Shown piece after piece: positions 46,931 through 59,454 of a DNA stretch of 64,000 bases. The position numbers were made by a program, and so were the translations under genes. This stretch comes from Salminus brasiliensis (taxonomy: Eukaryota; Chordata; Actinopteri; Characiformes; Bryconidae), in the NCBI RefSeq assembly GCF_030463535.1, contig NC_132879.1, positions 29,496,133 to 29,560,132 of the forward strand, given 5' to 3'. The number at the start of each line of letters is the position of its first letter. Position 1 is the first letter of the stretch. The notes under the pieces are model-generated. The model saw only the letters and a program-made list of their open reading frames with translations, was not told the origin of the DNA and did no database searches.

Positions 46931-49900
46931 ATTGCATTATCCAATCACTATTCATCTGGCAACTGACTTAACTCAGTGATTACAAGTTGATTCAACCCAA
47001 ATAATCCTTTTGAATCTGGAAAATAACAGATATAACTCAAAATAACTGAGTAACCTGAGAAATATCCAGTTTATCTACAACAGACTTCATTAAAAAGTTC
47101 TTGTCTACAACAGACAGACTTCACTTTCGGAGGTAATAGCGGAAAGAAGAATTTGAAGAGGAATGATTTGATGTGATGTCATGAGGTCTTTTGATATTAA
47201 AACCTTTGGATGAAGTAAAAATAGTATTTCAGTAAAATTAAGACTTTAAGATTTATTGAAGGGAAATGTTATTCACTTTTAAACAAACTAAACAAAACAG
47301 GTTTGATCCGGAATCATGTTTCCAGTCAGACCGAAATCAAAATACGCTTTAAATGAATGATATGGTCCTTTCACTTTTTCAGTGTAGGGGGTAAGGAGTA
47401 ATTTGAGATTCAGTCAGGCGTTGGCATTTTCATAAAGCTCCACATCAAAACTCCATCCACACAACAAAACTCAACCTTGGAGAGCATTTTTGAAAAGCTC
47501 AAAAAAGCAAAAACTGTGATTTTATGTGGATGGTAGGCCAAAACATACACAGAGATTACAGCACAGGCCTGAATGCAACAATGAGAGAGTTTGGTGTCTC
47601 TGTGTTTTGCTGTAGGGGCATATTACTGGAATAGTGCAGAGACCTTTCTTCGTAGACATTTGACCACCCACACAGCTCCTGGAGATCCTCATGTAAACCT
47701 TAGACAGGTTTTATAACATACTGAACATGAGCACACTTTTTTTGCTGATTGAGTGGTCTGTACCAGGGGATAACAGTGCCCCATCTACAGAAAGTCAGGA
47801 ATCACTGAATGGTTCTTTAAATTTCGCAACAGTGGTCAAGCAGCGAGATATGAGAAATCATCAAAACCATGGAAATTTTCTAAATTGCTAATCTAACATT
47901 AGACAACACTTAAGCAAGGACCTACCAATTGGAGTGGAGTACTTCACACAGTGGTCATCTATGTACAGTCCAGTCATGTTGTACTGTAACACATTTACGT
48001 TTGGCTCTGAAATTAGATTCAACATCTCTGGCCGTTGTTTTCTTTGGTCCTCATGTTGCAGACAACAGCAACACACACAAGTGATGAGAGTAGCACATCT
48101 AGAATCTACCCTGGACGTTTAGTTAGCTCTCATGGGCTCACTATGATGCAACACCAAAGAGCTGATAAGAAACAACTGAGCAGCAACTGTCCATATACTG
48201 ATGAGCTTCTGAAAGGGAGGATGCATATAAAAGGCTATAATCCCACATGCCTCAGTCAATACAGATGTAAATAACCTTAAATTAAAGGTTATATTCTGCA
48301 CCCCATCGTCCCAGTCATTGTTTCATGTGCAATTCAAAAGTCAAGGCAAAAAAGTCTTACAGACTGTATTACAGTATTACATGTCCCATGCTGAAGCACA
48401 CACAGCGAAAAACACACACCCAAACACACACACAGTCTACACAGGCATTTTGTACATGATGGTAATTTGAGACAGAATATCATGGTGAATTTAAACAAAG
48501 GACAGGCAGAGCAGTAAAGTGGGATCAGCAGGTTCATACAGAAAGAGATTCACACAGACCAACAGCGCCATCTCGTGTACAAAAACGAAACGCACTTTAG
48601 GACTAGTTTTTCCCCCCCAAAAGCTTCTTAAAAATGTACACGTTTTAACCTACAAACAAAACCATCAGATGTCAAATTATGAGACAAAAAAAGAATAAAA
48701 ACTAGAAAAATAAATAAATAGATAAAATGTTTCCATTGTTATTGTTATGTATTATTATTTTTAACACAACTGTTGTAGGTATAGTAGCTACTAATGGTCG
48801 TGGAAGTAGCACTAGCACTAGCACTAGTAGTATTAGTATTAGTGCTAGCAAAGAAACACTTGGGAAATGAATGCCCGGCGTATATTTGACATAACCTATG
48901 TAAAAAAAAATATGAAATACAAAATGTATGTTATTTATTGTAATTTTATGCTGAAGTGTCAAAATAATGCTTAAATGAAGCAACTGGATATAATGTGAGG
49001 CGTCTTTAAATAAAGTTCATGAAATAACTTTCTTTCCCGAGCTGCTCTAGCAAGTCTGGTCACATGATTTAGTGCTGAGAGCGGTGATCTCTTTGGTAAG
49101 AGTATCGGTTATCTTAGCCACTCACGCTACCTGCCCAGGAGGCTAAGCGGCTCTGCTGGATCAGAGCAGCACGCAAAGGCCTTAATTTATCACTGCCGCC
49201 TAGTTTGCTACCTAGCCTATTACTGTTCACTTAACAAGCTCGAGTTATGCTATAGACATCGCCTAACAGCGTGATCTGACTTTATACGTCATTTAAATAT
49301 TTTGATTAAAAACACGAACACATGTTTTACAGTTATAATTCCAATATAACTTGATTGTGAGACAGGCCTACTTTTATTCCATGGTAGTGTGGTTGAAGTA
49401 ACCCTGTACGCACATCTTCCATAGTTTCTTAGACTTATTGAGTAGCCCTGGGTAAGGTTGTTCTCTGGAGCTTGTGAGGTGTCATATTTGCCGGCTTATT
49501 ATTTCAGTAAGAGATGGGTTGGCCGCTGGACACTGGCCAAAACTGGGAACAGGCAGAGCACATGGTTGGCTTGCGAACACAGCTCTCAAGCTGGACTACA
49601 CCTCCTACGAACAAGACTACTGTGAGGACAGCTTAGGACTTGCACACCTTTAAGCCCTCTATTTAACTTTCTGCCTCACAAACCTACATTACAAACACAG
49701 ATCCAGTGCAGAACTGTGGAATCCCAATCTATAAACACACAGGTTTACCTCCTTTGGGGTAAGAAGTATCTGTGTGGTCAGTGCTTTGATTAATTTTGCC
49801 ATCCTGTAACATATATCTTTCTTTACTATCTGTCAGGTAAAAAGGGCTTCAGTCCATGCTTGGGTCATCACTTTGGGTAAAGATACTCTGCCAACCCTAG

Positions 49901-51215
49901 ACCAGCTGTCTACTACAGCTCCTGTCTCGACCAGCATGACAACCCCTAGCTAGGGTCAGCAGAGCCTGATGTGTGCCTCAAACCATTGACCGCTGTCTGT
50001 CTCTGTTCTTGTCTTTTTAGTCACAGGCTAGACTCCTGTCTCCTCCTCTCTCTGTAGTGTCTCACCCCAGTCTGTGCAACATTACCAGCGGCTGGCTGTC
50101 TCTAACGGGGCAGAGGCTCTACCCACCATCAGAGCAAAGAGCAGACAGAAAGGCTACGTGCAGCTTTGAGCACAAGCCAGGCCTGTGAGAATCTCAGTCT
50201 GATCACTAGACTTATTACATCTACGTGAGCTGAGCTGGAATGGAATGCAATGGAAGTCCTGGGAAAATGTACTGTATTCATATATCTGCAGCAAGTCTAC
50301 ATTATATTTTAAAGGCAGTAAAGGCAAGAATACTTTGAGTAATTATAATAGGAAGTACCTCCTAACTATGATTGGTTCTAATCATGCAAATTTGTTTCAC
50401 AGGCTCATTTAAATGCGTAAATGCGTAAACGAACATGTCTGTTTCAAATGTTGTAACTATCCTTGGTTTCTGACAACATCCGCAAGCCCTAAGAGAACGG
50501 CAACAAATACGGACAAAATGAACGCAGAGTACGGACAGAAGTCTCTATTGGCTCGTATCCGTATTTAGCGTTAAACATAGAGAAACATTAAAAACTAGCA
50601 GTCCTGATTGGTCCTATTCATGTTCTAAGCCCTCCCCCTGTCTGCAATTGGTCCTAATCCCAGCATTGTTTGTTTTGAGGACACCCCCTGGTATTGATCC
50701 TACTGTTTGTTTAGAAACTTCTGTCTGTGATTGGTCCTGTGATTGGATCGTATGAATGAACTGATTCATGCAAACACTGTGAGAACACTTGTGATTGGCC
50801 AGGGTGCTCACGGCATACAGTGAAATGTTGGATAAATGGTTCAAAGCTTGCTTGCATATCGCAGTATTGCTCATTATAAGGAAAAGCTAAACTGTGCAAC
50901 CCTAAACACCCTGCTTCCCCATCCTGCTATCTAAAATACTTTTCCTTTCCTTTAATTCAGAGAGCACTTTCATGACACACACAGTATAAGGGCCTGACAT
51001 CTGTTTACAAAATAATAAAATGACACACTGGTGCTTGGCAGCAAGCACTTTAATGAGAACTACTACAGTCAGTAGTGTCTACTGTCATGTCTGTGCGTGT
51101 TTAGTCTTCGTGCTTGTGGATCAGCAGCAAAGTCTGCTGTAATCATCAGATTGTCTGAGTTAAAGAGGACAGTGGATTTACTAAAGCAACCAGCCAGCAG
51201 CATTACACATTTCTG
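46931..51215. other. Intergenic sequence
   Basis: No gene is recognisable. A palindromic run of gcactagcactagcactagt words lies at 48807-48855. The rest has no feature I can support. Confidence 0.55.
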
Positions 51216-51480
51216 CACAGTAAAATTGCTGGTGTTAAATCAACGCTGAAAGTGTTCATTAAAGACCTTTATAGTGTTTCTCTCTGGCTAGAGTTAATTT
51301 AACACTCTGTTAGTGTTAGAAGAGAAAGTCTGAACACACTTTTAGCACTCACCATACATCAGCTAGATCTCCTAGAGAGTAAAAACACTCCGAATAGTGT
51401 TATTTTAACAGAGCTGATTCTTACCTTGCTGAGACTTTAAAGAAAACCCCCATCTGCATTAATTCTAACACTTTCACAGC
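51215..51480. repeat. AGTGTTAA-rich interspersed repeat
   Basis: Words such as ggtgttaaatcaacgctgaa, tttaacactctgttagtgtt and atagtgttattttaacag recur in both orientations over about 260 bases. This resembles a common fish non-autonomous repeat, named here by look only. Confidence 0.4.
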
Positions 51481-51634
51481 ATTTAAAGACTCCACAGTTG
51501 TTGCTTCCACTTAAAACAGTATGTTTAATTAACCAAATCAGCTCCTGTCAGTTAACACAGTTTTCACCAACCGGCTTACGACCATTCACCAGCTTCACAA
51601 AAGATAGCCGTTCAACCCTGCATGAGTAGATACT

Positions 51635-51850
51635 TGCTCTAACAGCTGCCAACACTAAGGCCAAACAGCTACACTAACATACTGATGCGGACACCCTTGT
51701 GGAGGTAACCTAGGGGGAATGACAGCACAATGATGGTTAGTGAGAGAGGGAAAGACACACCCCACATGCAAATAGGTGGTTCCAGAAGCCAATGGGAAAG
51801 GTGTGAGGAGCCTAAACTAATGAATCTAATCATCAACACCTGTAACTGTC
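51635..51850 (+). repeat. Unnamed ATGCAAAT/CCAAT repeat, + copy
   Basis: Blocks ctctaacagctgccaacact, ggtaacctagggggaatgac, ccccacatgcaaataggtgg (51759-51778) and agaagccaatgggaaaggtg (51785-51804) are among the best preserved copies of the family. Confidence 0.65.
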
Positions 51851-53340
51851 ATCTTTTAACACTATCAGTGTTGAGAATGATTAGAGCAGCTCTGTAGGTA
51901 ATCCTGGAAATTCAACACTGGTGTTTGTGTTACAGTTCATGCTCATTATTAATGTAAGACAAATGACAGTCAAGACAACGGCTGCATTTGTGCTGTTTAC
52001 TGCTCATGTACACCAAATAGCTTTGATAGCTGTAAATGTAAGTGCAGTTAATGGTGGCATTATGATCTCACCTCACACGGTGTGGTCTGTAAGTGATTAG
52101 AATGTGACAGGGAGGTTGTTATTCTGACTTTGCAGAATGTCAGCTTTAATTGGAGGGTGTTGCAGCTATATTGGTGAAGCATGTTTAAATTACAGCCCTT
52201 TTCACATTAGACTCCCCATTTCTGGGGCCAATCAGAGAAAGAAATCTCACTCTGCACTTGCTTACAGGCTGCACTGTATTCTGCATTTTGCTCATGTTAC
52301 ACTCCTTACCTGCTGCCAAAGACAGGGTAGCGCTGGCCAGACACATGCCTTCAGCAGAGACACTCGAGATCCTCTGGCATGCCCTGTGAGAACAGCTTTC
52401 ATCTCCTATACTCTCCTTCTCTCATTTTTCCCTCCACAAAGATAAAACCTCCTAGCTCCCCCATGGCTTGAACCCCTTTAAATGCCTCTTCTTACATTTG
52501 ATTGAATTATTTCTCACCCATAGCGCTTTAAATGCTGCTCTGAAACAACCAGGTCTGACCACATCTGTGTTTTTACATAAAAATACTTATAATTTCATGT
52601 ATCTGGATGTATCTTACTGGAGTGCATACACTCTCAGCAAAAAGGTACCAACCTATAATTGGGCCGATGCACTTCTAGCCACTGGGTATAGTTCTGTGCA
52701 GAGGTTTTAGGCAGCTAAGCACATTATCTCTGCAATAAAAGTAAAAAAAGTCACACTAGAGTAGAACAAACAGATAAAGCAGCATGAAGAATTACTCAGA
52801 AACCAAGCAAAACAACAGTTGAGTCTAACTCTACTCACTAACTCTCCCCTATACGGGCTGTATCCTCAGGACTCCCTGCTGGTGTAGCTTCCTCACTACA
52901 GGCAGGTTTACAGCATGTTTGCTGAGAGATTGGGTGGAAGGTGAGATTGGCTCTGTCACTGATCTACTCACTCTCTTAGCCTGTGTTGTATAACCCATCC
53001 ATGTGTGTACTGCGTGATGTACTTCAGTACCTCAGAACCGTAGGTCTGGTCTCTGAATAATGACTCTAAAAGCTTTTCTTATATCATGATGTTTCGGCAC
53101 ACTTCATTAAATTCATGGCAGTGCTTTGTCACACATGCCGCCAGACCCACTACACTACCTTACACACTACCAGAGCCAGTGAGTCTGCCTGCATATTTAT
53201 GTGTATGAGTGTGTGTGTGTGTGTGTGTTATATTAAAAACACCATAGCCTATGGGTTTTATTGTTCTTATTACATTCACCATTATGTATCTTAAGCACGT
53301 ACTGTTCAGGCAGAGCTATTCCAAGCTATTATACTATTAA
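51850..53340. other. Intergenic sequence
   Basis: No gene or named element. A (TG)n run lies at 53210-53228. Confidence 0.55.
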
Positions 53341-53344
53341 AGCA

Positions 53345-53710
53345 GCATTATGTGAGGACTGGTATTTTGTGCTCATGGGCTCTCCCTACAGGCGGAGAGA
53401 GTAATTTAGCATAGAGAAGCAAACCGCTGTTTGAGCTCACCTCATCTCGTAGCAGACAACCAATTATTCAAGTTTAAAAGTTCAGAACTGGTGTCTGAAA
53501 GTGAAAGAAGCATGTGAACTGAAACAGTAAAGTAATATTATAGGATTTCTCATGAATATGGTTATGCAGCATTACACAGTTCTTGTCAGTGTGGTTCTGC
53601 CTACTTTATTAAAGTTACATAGTGCAATTAGCAGCATGCTGTCCCTGAAGTAGCAATGATAAAGAGATGCTGGTCTCTCTATTACAGGTGAGTTACTTTA
53701 CTGTACAAAT
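53345..53710 (+). repeat. Unnamed interspersed repeat, copy 3
   Basis: It shares ctctccctacaggcggagag, gaaagaagcatgtgaactga, aaagttacatagtgcaatta and the end block tctctattacaggtgagtta (53682-53701) with copies 1 and 2. The end block contains a consensus splice acceptor directly joined to a consensus donor. Confidence 0.65.
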
Positions 53711-53959
53711 GATTCATAATGTTGTTTGAATTAGTGCAAGATGATAATATAAGTACCAGGTATTGTGTGTTCTGGCCCAAGATGTTCTAGTTTAGTCATA
53801 ACCTAGCTTGTCCTAAAGTGTTCACACAGTTCATTAAACATTAAACTTAGCGACCCCAACTAAACTACTTAAATAAGCCACAATCAACATAAATGCTTAA
53901 GATATAACACTGCATTAACTTAATACCATGCACTACAGCATTCAGCTGACACAAAACCA

Positions 53960-54110
53960 CATTCATCAGCAGAAAATCACAGAGACAAAGCAAGTAACAG
54001 CTAGACTGAAGGCCAATGCATGCCTAAGAAAAGTAGTCTGGGAGAAATGACTACACGCTGATGATGAGTAAGGGGGGGGGGCATGCCCAGTATGTTTTAC
54101 TAATCAGGGT
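53960..54110 (+). repeat. Unnamed ATGCAAAT/CCAAT repeat, truncated + copy
   Basis: Blocks gtctgggagaaatgactaca, cgctgatgatgagtaagggg and gcatgcccagtatg match the 5' part of the family. The CCAATGGG part is missing. Confidence 0.45.
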
Positions 54111-55171
54111 TGTACTGCCCAAACATAACACACGTAACTTCATTAACTTGGAACTTTTTTGATTGGCCAGATGCATCTGTTCTGATTGTGATTGCATCTC
54201 AAGTCACCTCCAAATGTGGTTTGGATCCGATATGCCAGAAATCAGACTCGGGCTGGCAGTAGCACTTGTGTTAACAAGAAATAATGAACTATTGTGACCA
54301 GCTCATTTATATAGATTTTACAAACACCATACATTCATGTGAAGATACAAAACGTGTATATTGGTGTGTGTAATATCAGCATATTTTCTTTATGTAAAAA
54401 AGCTTGTCAAAGCCCTTTTTTGTCCTGTGTACATAAGGATTACATCCTTATAACAGGACTAATACACAATGTTTTACATTTATTTTAGTGCATCATATAA
54501 ATTGCCTGGAACTGGCACACGCACACGCACTGGCCTACCCCTGATTATTCTGGCTATTACATTTAGAGCTGCGATTGCATGTCTATTAATACAAGTCATG
54601 TACAGAGAAGTGGGTTGCCTGTGTGCAGGTGTGGTGATCCGGCAGCATTTAAGGCGGGCTGGAAAAGAGCAGGGGCTCACAGAAACCGGGAGGATGGTTA
54701 CAGCAGGCGAGACACTGACAGGTACACACACACACACACACATGCAGTCATGTATGAATACCACTCGTATAATTGCACAATTGCAGTTATTATGTTCTCA
54801 TTTTCTTCCCCTGTCTCTCCCTCACAGGTTTAATCTGTGTGGATATTAACCAAGGCATTTTTAATAAATGTATAATTACTGATTCAAGTGTAATATTGCC
54901 GTGTTCACATTCCTCCTGATCGTTGTGGTTAAATCGCCTCAGTATGACATTTTCACACTGAATAATATTAATCTTTACAAATGCTGTTATTAGCAAGGCA
55001 AATCACAGTGGCTGTAAAAGCAGCACTTTGGGCTATTATGAGAGTGCAGGGCAGTTAGACATTGTGCCTTGATGGGCATTAAGATGAATGCTGGGGCAGA
55101 GTAGCATCGCTTAGTTAAACACCCCACATCCATGAAACTGGCAAATGGACCTGATTAGCCATGCATGGAGT

Positions 55172-55229
<58 letters not shown>

Positions 55230-55920
55230 TGGCCATGCAAAGAGAGAAACAGAGTCACATATTCATAGCTCAGGTGGCAGGCACACTGGGTACATACTCA
55301 GCTCAGCGTGTGTTGTTTGTTTTTGTACATTCTTAATTTTCAGTATAAAAATATCCTGACTTTACTGTAGCAGCAGGCTAGGACTCATTCTAGAGCTGTG
55401 TGAACTAGCCATGATCATGGCCTGTGTGCAGTGATGTCTTAGACCTAAATATATTAGTTTTTCTCAAATTTATATATGATTAAATATATGCAATCATACA
55501 TTTTAATTTAATATAATTTAAAATATGTATTTACCCAAAGACAAAGATAACATTCAAATAAAGTAAAAATACTTCCATCAACTGTTTCACTTTCTTACAG
55601 CTTAATTTTTATTTTGGGAAAAACACTTTTTCTGATTTAGTACAAACTGAAATGTCTAATTATACCTTTATCAATACCTTAAAACTTCCTAAATTAGGTT
55701 AGAACATTTTACTGCATTACTTTAACTAAATCATGTGAGCCACAAAATAAAACCTTAACTTAAGGTCATCCCTTTCATTCCTTAGTTGATTGCTTCCATC
55801 TGCCAGTATTGGAACCTGCCAATATGAAAAAACATGCATTAATACATGAACCAACATTACAACAACCATTCAGCATCCAACCACACTTAACCCAAACAGT
55901 CAACTATTACATAGAACATT
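54110..55920. other. Intergenic sequence with a long CA repeat
   Basis: No gene is recognisable. A CA tract of about 55 bases lies at 55172-55226 and a shorter one at 54722-54741. Confidence 0.6.
55172..55226. repeat. (CA)n microsatellite
   Basis: An uninterrupted CA dinucleotide run of about 27 units. Confidence 0.97.
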
Positions 55921-55929
55921 ACTCATTAT

Positions 55930-56120
55930 CTCAGAGAAGGTACCCAGGAGGACTGATTACACACTGACGGTGACTGAGGGTGCAGGACACTCCCAATATG
56001 CAAATAGATGTGACCAGGAGCCAACTGAAAAGTCTGAGTTTTACTCAAACAGTACTGACCCAGCACAGCTCACCCTGTTACTGGACCTCTTGAGAAACAT
56101 CAACATGAGAGGAATGAGAG
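55930..56120 (+). repeat. Unnamed ATGCAAAT/CCAAT repeat, + copy
   Basis: Blocks aaggtacccaggaggactga, acacactgacggtgactgag, cccaatatgcaaatagatgt and ggagccaactgaaaagtctg are followed by ttgagaaacatcaacatgag. It is closest to the copy at 46.7 kb. Confidence 0.65.
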
Positions 56121-57627
56121 CATCCACCATCAGTGCTGTTTCTACTTTTGTGGGTTTTTACCATTTTTAAAAAAGTGTGTGTGTGTGTGTGTGTGTGTGT
56201 GCAGGTGTTTTTCATACATTTTAGTAGAACAGTGCACCACTGCTCCAGAGTCTGCTAAATCTTCCTGAAGGTCTTTTGCAGTCAAACAGAGGTATTGATT
56301 TACCTTTCTAGCAACAAGCAGTTCCCTCAGAAAGATTTCTTGGTCTGTACAGGCCTCAACCTGATCTCCTTAATTCCTGCCATTCTGCCATTCTTATAGC
56401 GTTCTCCTGCTGTAGGGACATCAATTATTTTGATTATTTTGAAATTTGCATCACCTGGCCTTTCCTTACAACGACTGTTAACAAGCTCTCAGATAACCTT
56501 TAAGATTTATAGGCCAACTTTATGCTTTTTAGAAATTAGGGCATATTTTACTCTTAAATTCTAACTACATAAATATGTAGACCAGGGGTGCCCAAACCTT
56601 TCCATGCCACTGTAGGTACTTACATATATAGTATACATATGGGACACGTTTTTACAAGGTATAAAAAAACGAGTGTGTTTGTGTGTGTTTGTAAGAGAGA
56701 CAGCGGTTTTGCAAAGCTATGCAGCTGGTCTAAAATATTCTAATGTGAGCAACACAAAACCTCAACAAATCTTAAAAGACCTCTTCTGAAAGCAAAAGTA
56801 TCAACAACAACTATCAAGCTTGCTATCAAGTATTGGATTCTTACACATACAAATGCAGTTCCAACTTTGAGAGATCAAGCCTTTACATGTGTTGTAGCAG
56901 CTGTAAACCAACTGCCTAACCCATTAACACATGCATCCTCTGGCCTAACGCAAATTAGAGCCTGATTTATGCCATAGCACTTCACTCACTGGGTTTTATA
57001 CTGCAGTTCTTGTTGCTATCCTATCATCTAATTTCCTCTCCCCGTCATGACCATTGTGTGCCAAGTAGCTCCAATGAGAAAAATTGAGGTTCGAGTAGTG
57101 CAGGACTGCTCCTGCTGCTCATTCAGTGCCTATGTTAGAATGGTATGTGGCTGACCTAACCAGAATGAAGACAGTATAAACTAGAGACTAGTGCACTAAA
57201 TGATTAAGTGCACAGACACAGTTCACAGTACAGGCCTGCTTTATGTCAGAGCATGCAGCCACCACACACACTTACAGCCAAAACAGTCCAGTGTAGCCAC
57301 ACAGGCTTACGCCAGAAAAAAAAAGAGGAGATGTGGACACATTCATTCAACTTAGCATCTTCCAACTCTTAGTATAGCAGCATGAATCAGCTCTGAATAT
57401 ATGTAGGGATTTTGCTTGCATTATACATTACACCTTAGCTATGGCAACTTTACATCCTTGGTTTACAATATTTTATTCTGGGCTAAGCTTCTGCTTTTTA
57501 TATTTTCTGTCTGTTGTAACCGTGCTGACAACTCTCACGCATTGGCTGAGAGACTGGCATGGCTGGCTGTAATCTCACACTCTCATGCCACGCTTGCCAT
57601 TTCTCATGCTTTTTAAAACATTTTTTT
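56121..57627. other. Intergenic sequence
   Basis: A (TG)n run lies at 56176-56202. ccaggggtgcccaaacctt near 56583 resembles a hAT-type terminus but no partner end was found. No gene is recognisable. Confidence 0.5.
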
Positions 57628-57629
57628 TA

Positions 57630-58816
57630 CAGTCAGCACCATAAGTATTTGCACAGTGACACATTTTTGTAATGTTACCTCTATACACCCTCACAATCCA
57701 TTTGAAATGAAGCAATGGTTATGTGATTGAAGTGTAGACACTTAGCTTTAATTCAAGAGATTTAACAAAAATAGTTTAGTAATTATAGACATTTTACATA
57801 GTCTTTCCATTTTCACAGGCTCAAATGTAATTGGACAATTGACTAATGAGCATTGAGCATGCAGCACTGTTTCATTATGTTTATGTTGTCATGACAAATT
57901 AAGGAGATAAAGGCCGGGAGTTCATTTCGAGTGTTGAATTTGCATTTGATGTTCATGGAAACTTTTAACATGAAGTCTGAAGAAATGACAATGCAGGAGC
58001 AACAGGCCAACATTAGACTGAAAAAAAACCTACCATAGAGAAAGCAGAAACTTCAGAAGTGGCCAAACCAACAATTTAGTACACTCTCCACAACATCTCG
58101 GCAAGCCAAGAACTCTCTGGGGGAGGTAGGCATAGCACTGTCATGAAGAGACACCTTCATGAATGTAAACAAAGACGCAAGCCACTGATAACACCCAAGA
58201 ACAGAAAGGTCGGACTAGACTGATAGAAACCATCTACAAAGCCTGCTCAGTTCTAAAACACCATTCTCAGGACAGATGAAACCAAGATTAACTTCAGTAT
58301 GGAGAAGGAAAGAAAGGATCCTTGATCTAAGCACGCCACCACATCATCTGTCAAACATGGTGGAGGCACCTCTATAGCAGTGACATGTAAAGCTACCAAT
58401 GGAACTGGTTCCTGGTGTTTAAAGATGACAGGACTACTAACAGCAGTAGCAGGATGAAATCTCCAGTGCACAGCTATACTTTATGCTCAGATTAAGTCAA
58501 GTGAGAGGAAGGTGCTTTACTGTACAGATACAAGTAATGACCCAAAGCATACCATGGAAGCAACCCAAGAGTTTCTTAAGGCAATGAAATGGAATGTTCT
58601 TAAAAGGCAGAGTCAGTCTGCCAAGGCCTGACCTCAACCTAGATGAGCATGCTTTTCACTTTTGAACCGAAGACAAAACCAAAGGCAGACAAAATCACAA
58701 ACTGAAAGTGGCTGCACACATCTTAATTGCTTTATTTAAAATCTACTAAGACAGGTTACAAGACAGGTAAAATTACAAAAACGGTGTCATTGTCCAAATA
58801 CTTATTGACCTGACTG
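57630..58816 (+). mobile_element. Tc1/mariner transposon, end to end but dead
   Basis: The left end CAGTCAGCACCATAAGTATT (57630-57649) and the right end, read on the - strand from 58816, CAGTCAGGTCAATAAGTATT are terminal inverted repeats matching at about 28 of the first 33 positions. Each is bordered by TA, the Tc1/mariner target duplication. The element is 1187 bases long. Transposase relics in the + direction include acatggtggaggcac (about 58358) and a frame near 58538 reading DPKHTMEATQEFL (the 'DxKHT' block). Many stops and shifts abolish the protein. Confidence 0.85.
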
Positions 58817-59419
58817 TATATTTGCAGTTCAGCATCCCTTTCTGGTTAGCCTGTGAGTTGTATATCACATATATTCCCATCACAGTAGCTTTATGTAAAT
58901 GCACAAATGCCACCAGTATCACTGAATAAGGACATTACAGCAATACTTCCGATTCAAGCGCTGAAGTCAACTGATGCAATATCAAACTAATTGACCTCCG
59001 AAAGGGGCTCATTTATCTCTTATTGACTTCCTGATCCTGGCAGAACTAGCAAAGACTCAGAACCTTGGCCAGTCAAGTGTTTTTGTGGACGTGCAAGTGT
59101 GAACTCTGCAATTCTAATGCATGTGACATAGTTTCAGAGAATCTTGTGGGGTATTTTTGACATTTTTGGAACGTGGGTAGTGTAAAGTTTATTGACTTGT
59201 ACATATCCCCATATGTATTTGCTTAGCTGAGTTGTGTTTACTTGGTAATGCGGCACCGTTTTACCTGCAGTCTGCCAATTGGGACACAGGGCAGAGCGGC
59301 AGTTTTCTCTTCACCACTGCAGTGTGCCAAAACGCTTTGGTTCCCAGTACCTCACAACAAAGTGCTGATGACTCACAAAGCAACCTAACTGTTTCAGCAG
59401 ATGGATTTCACTCTCCTTC

Positions 59420-59454
<35 letters not shown>

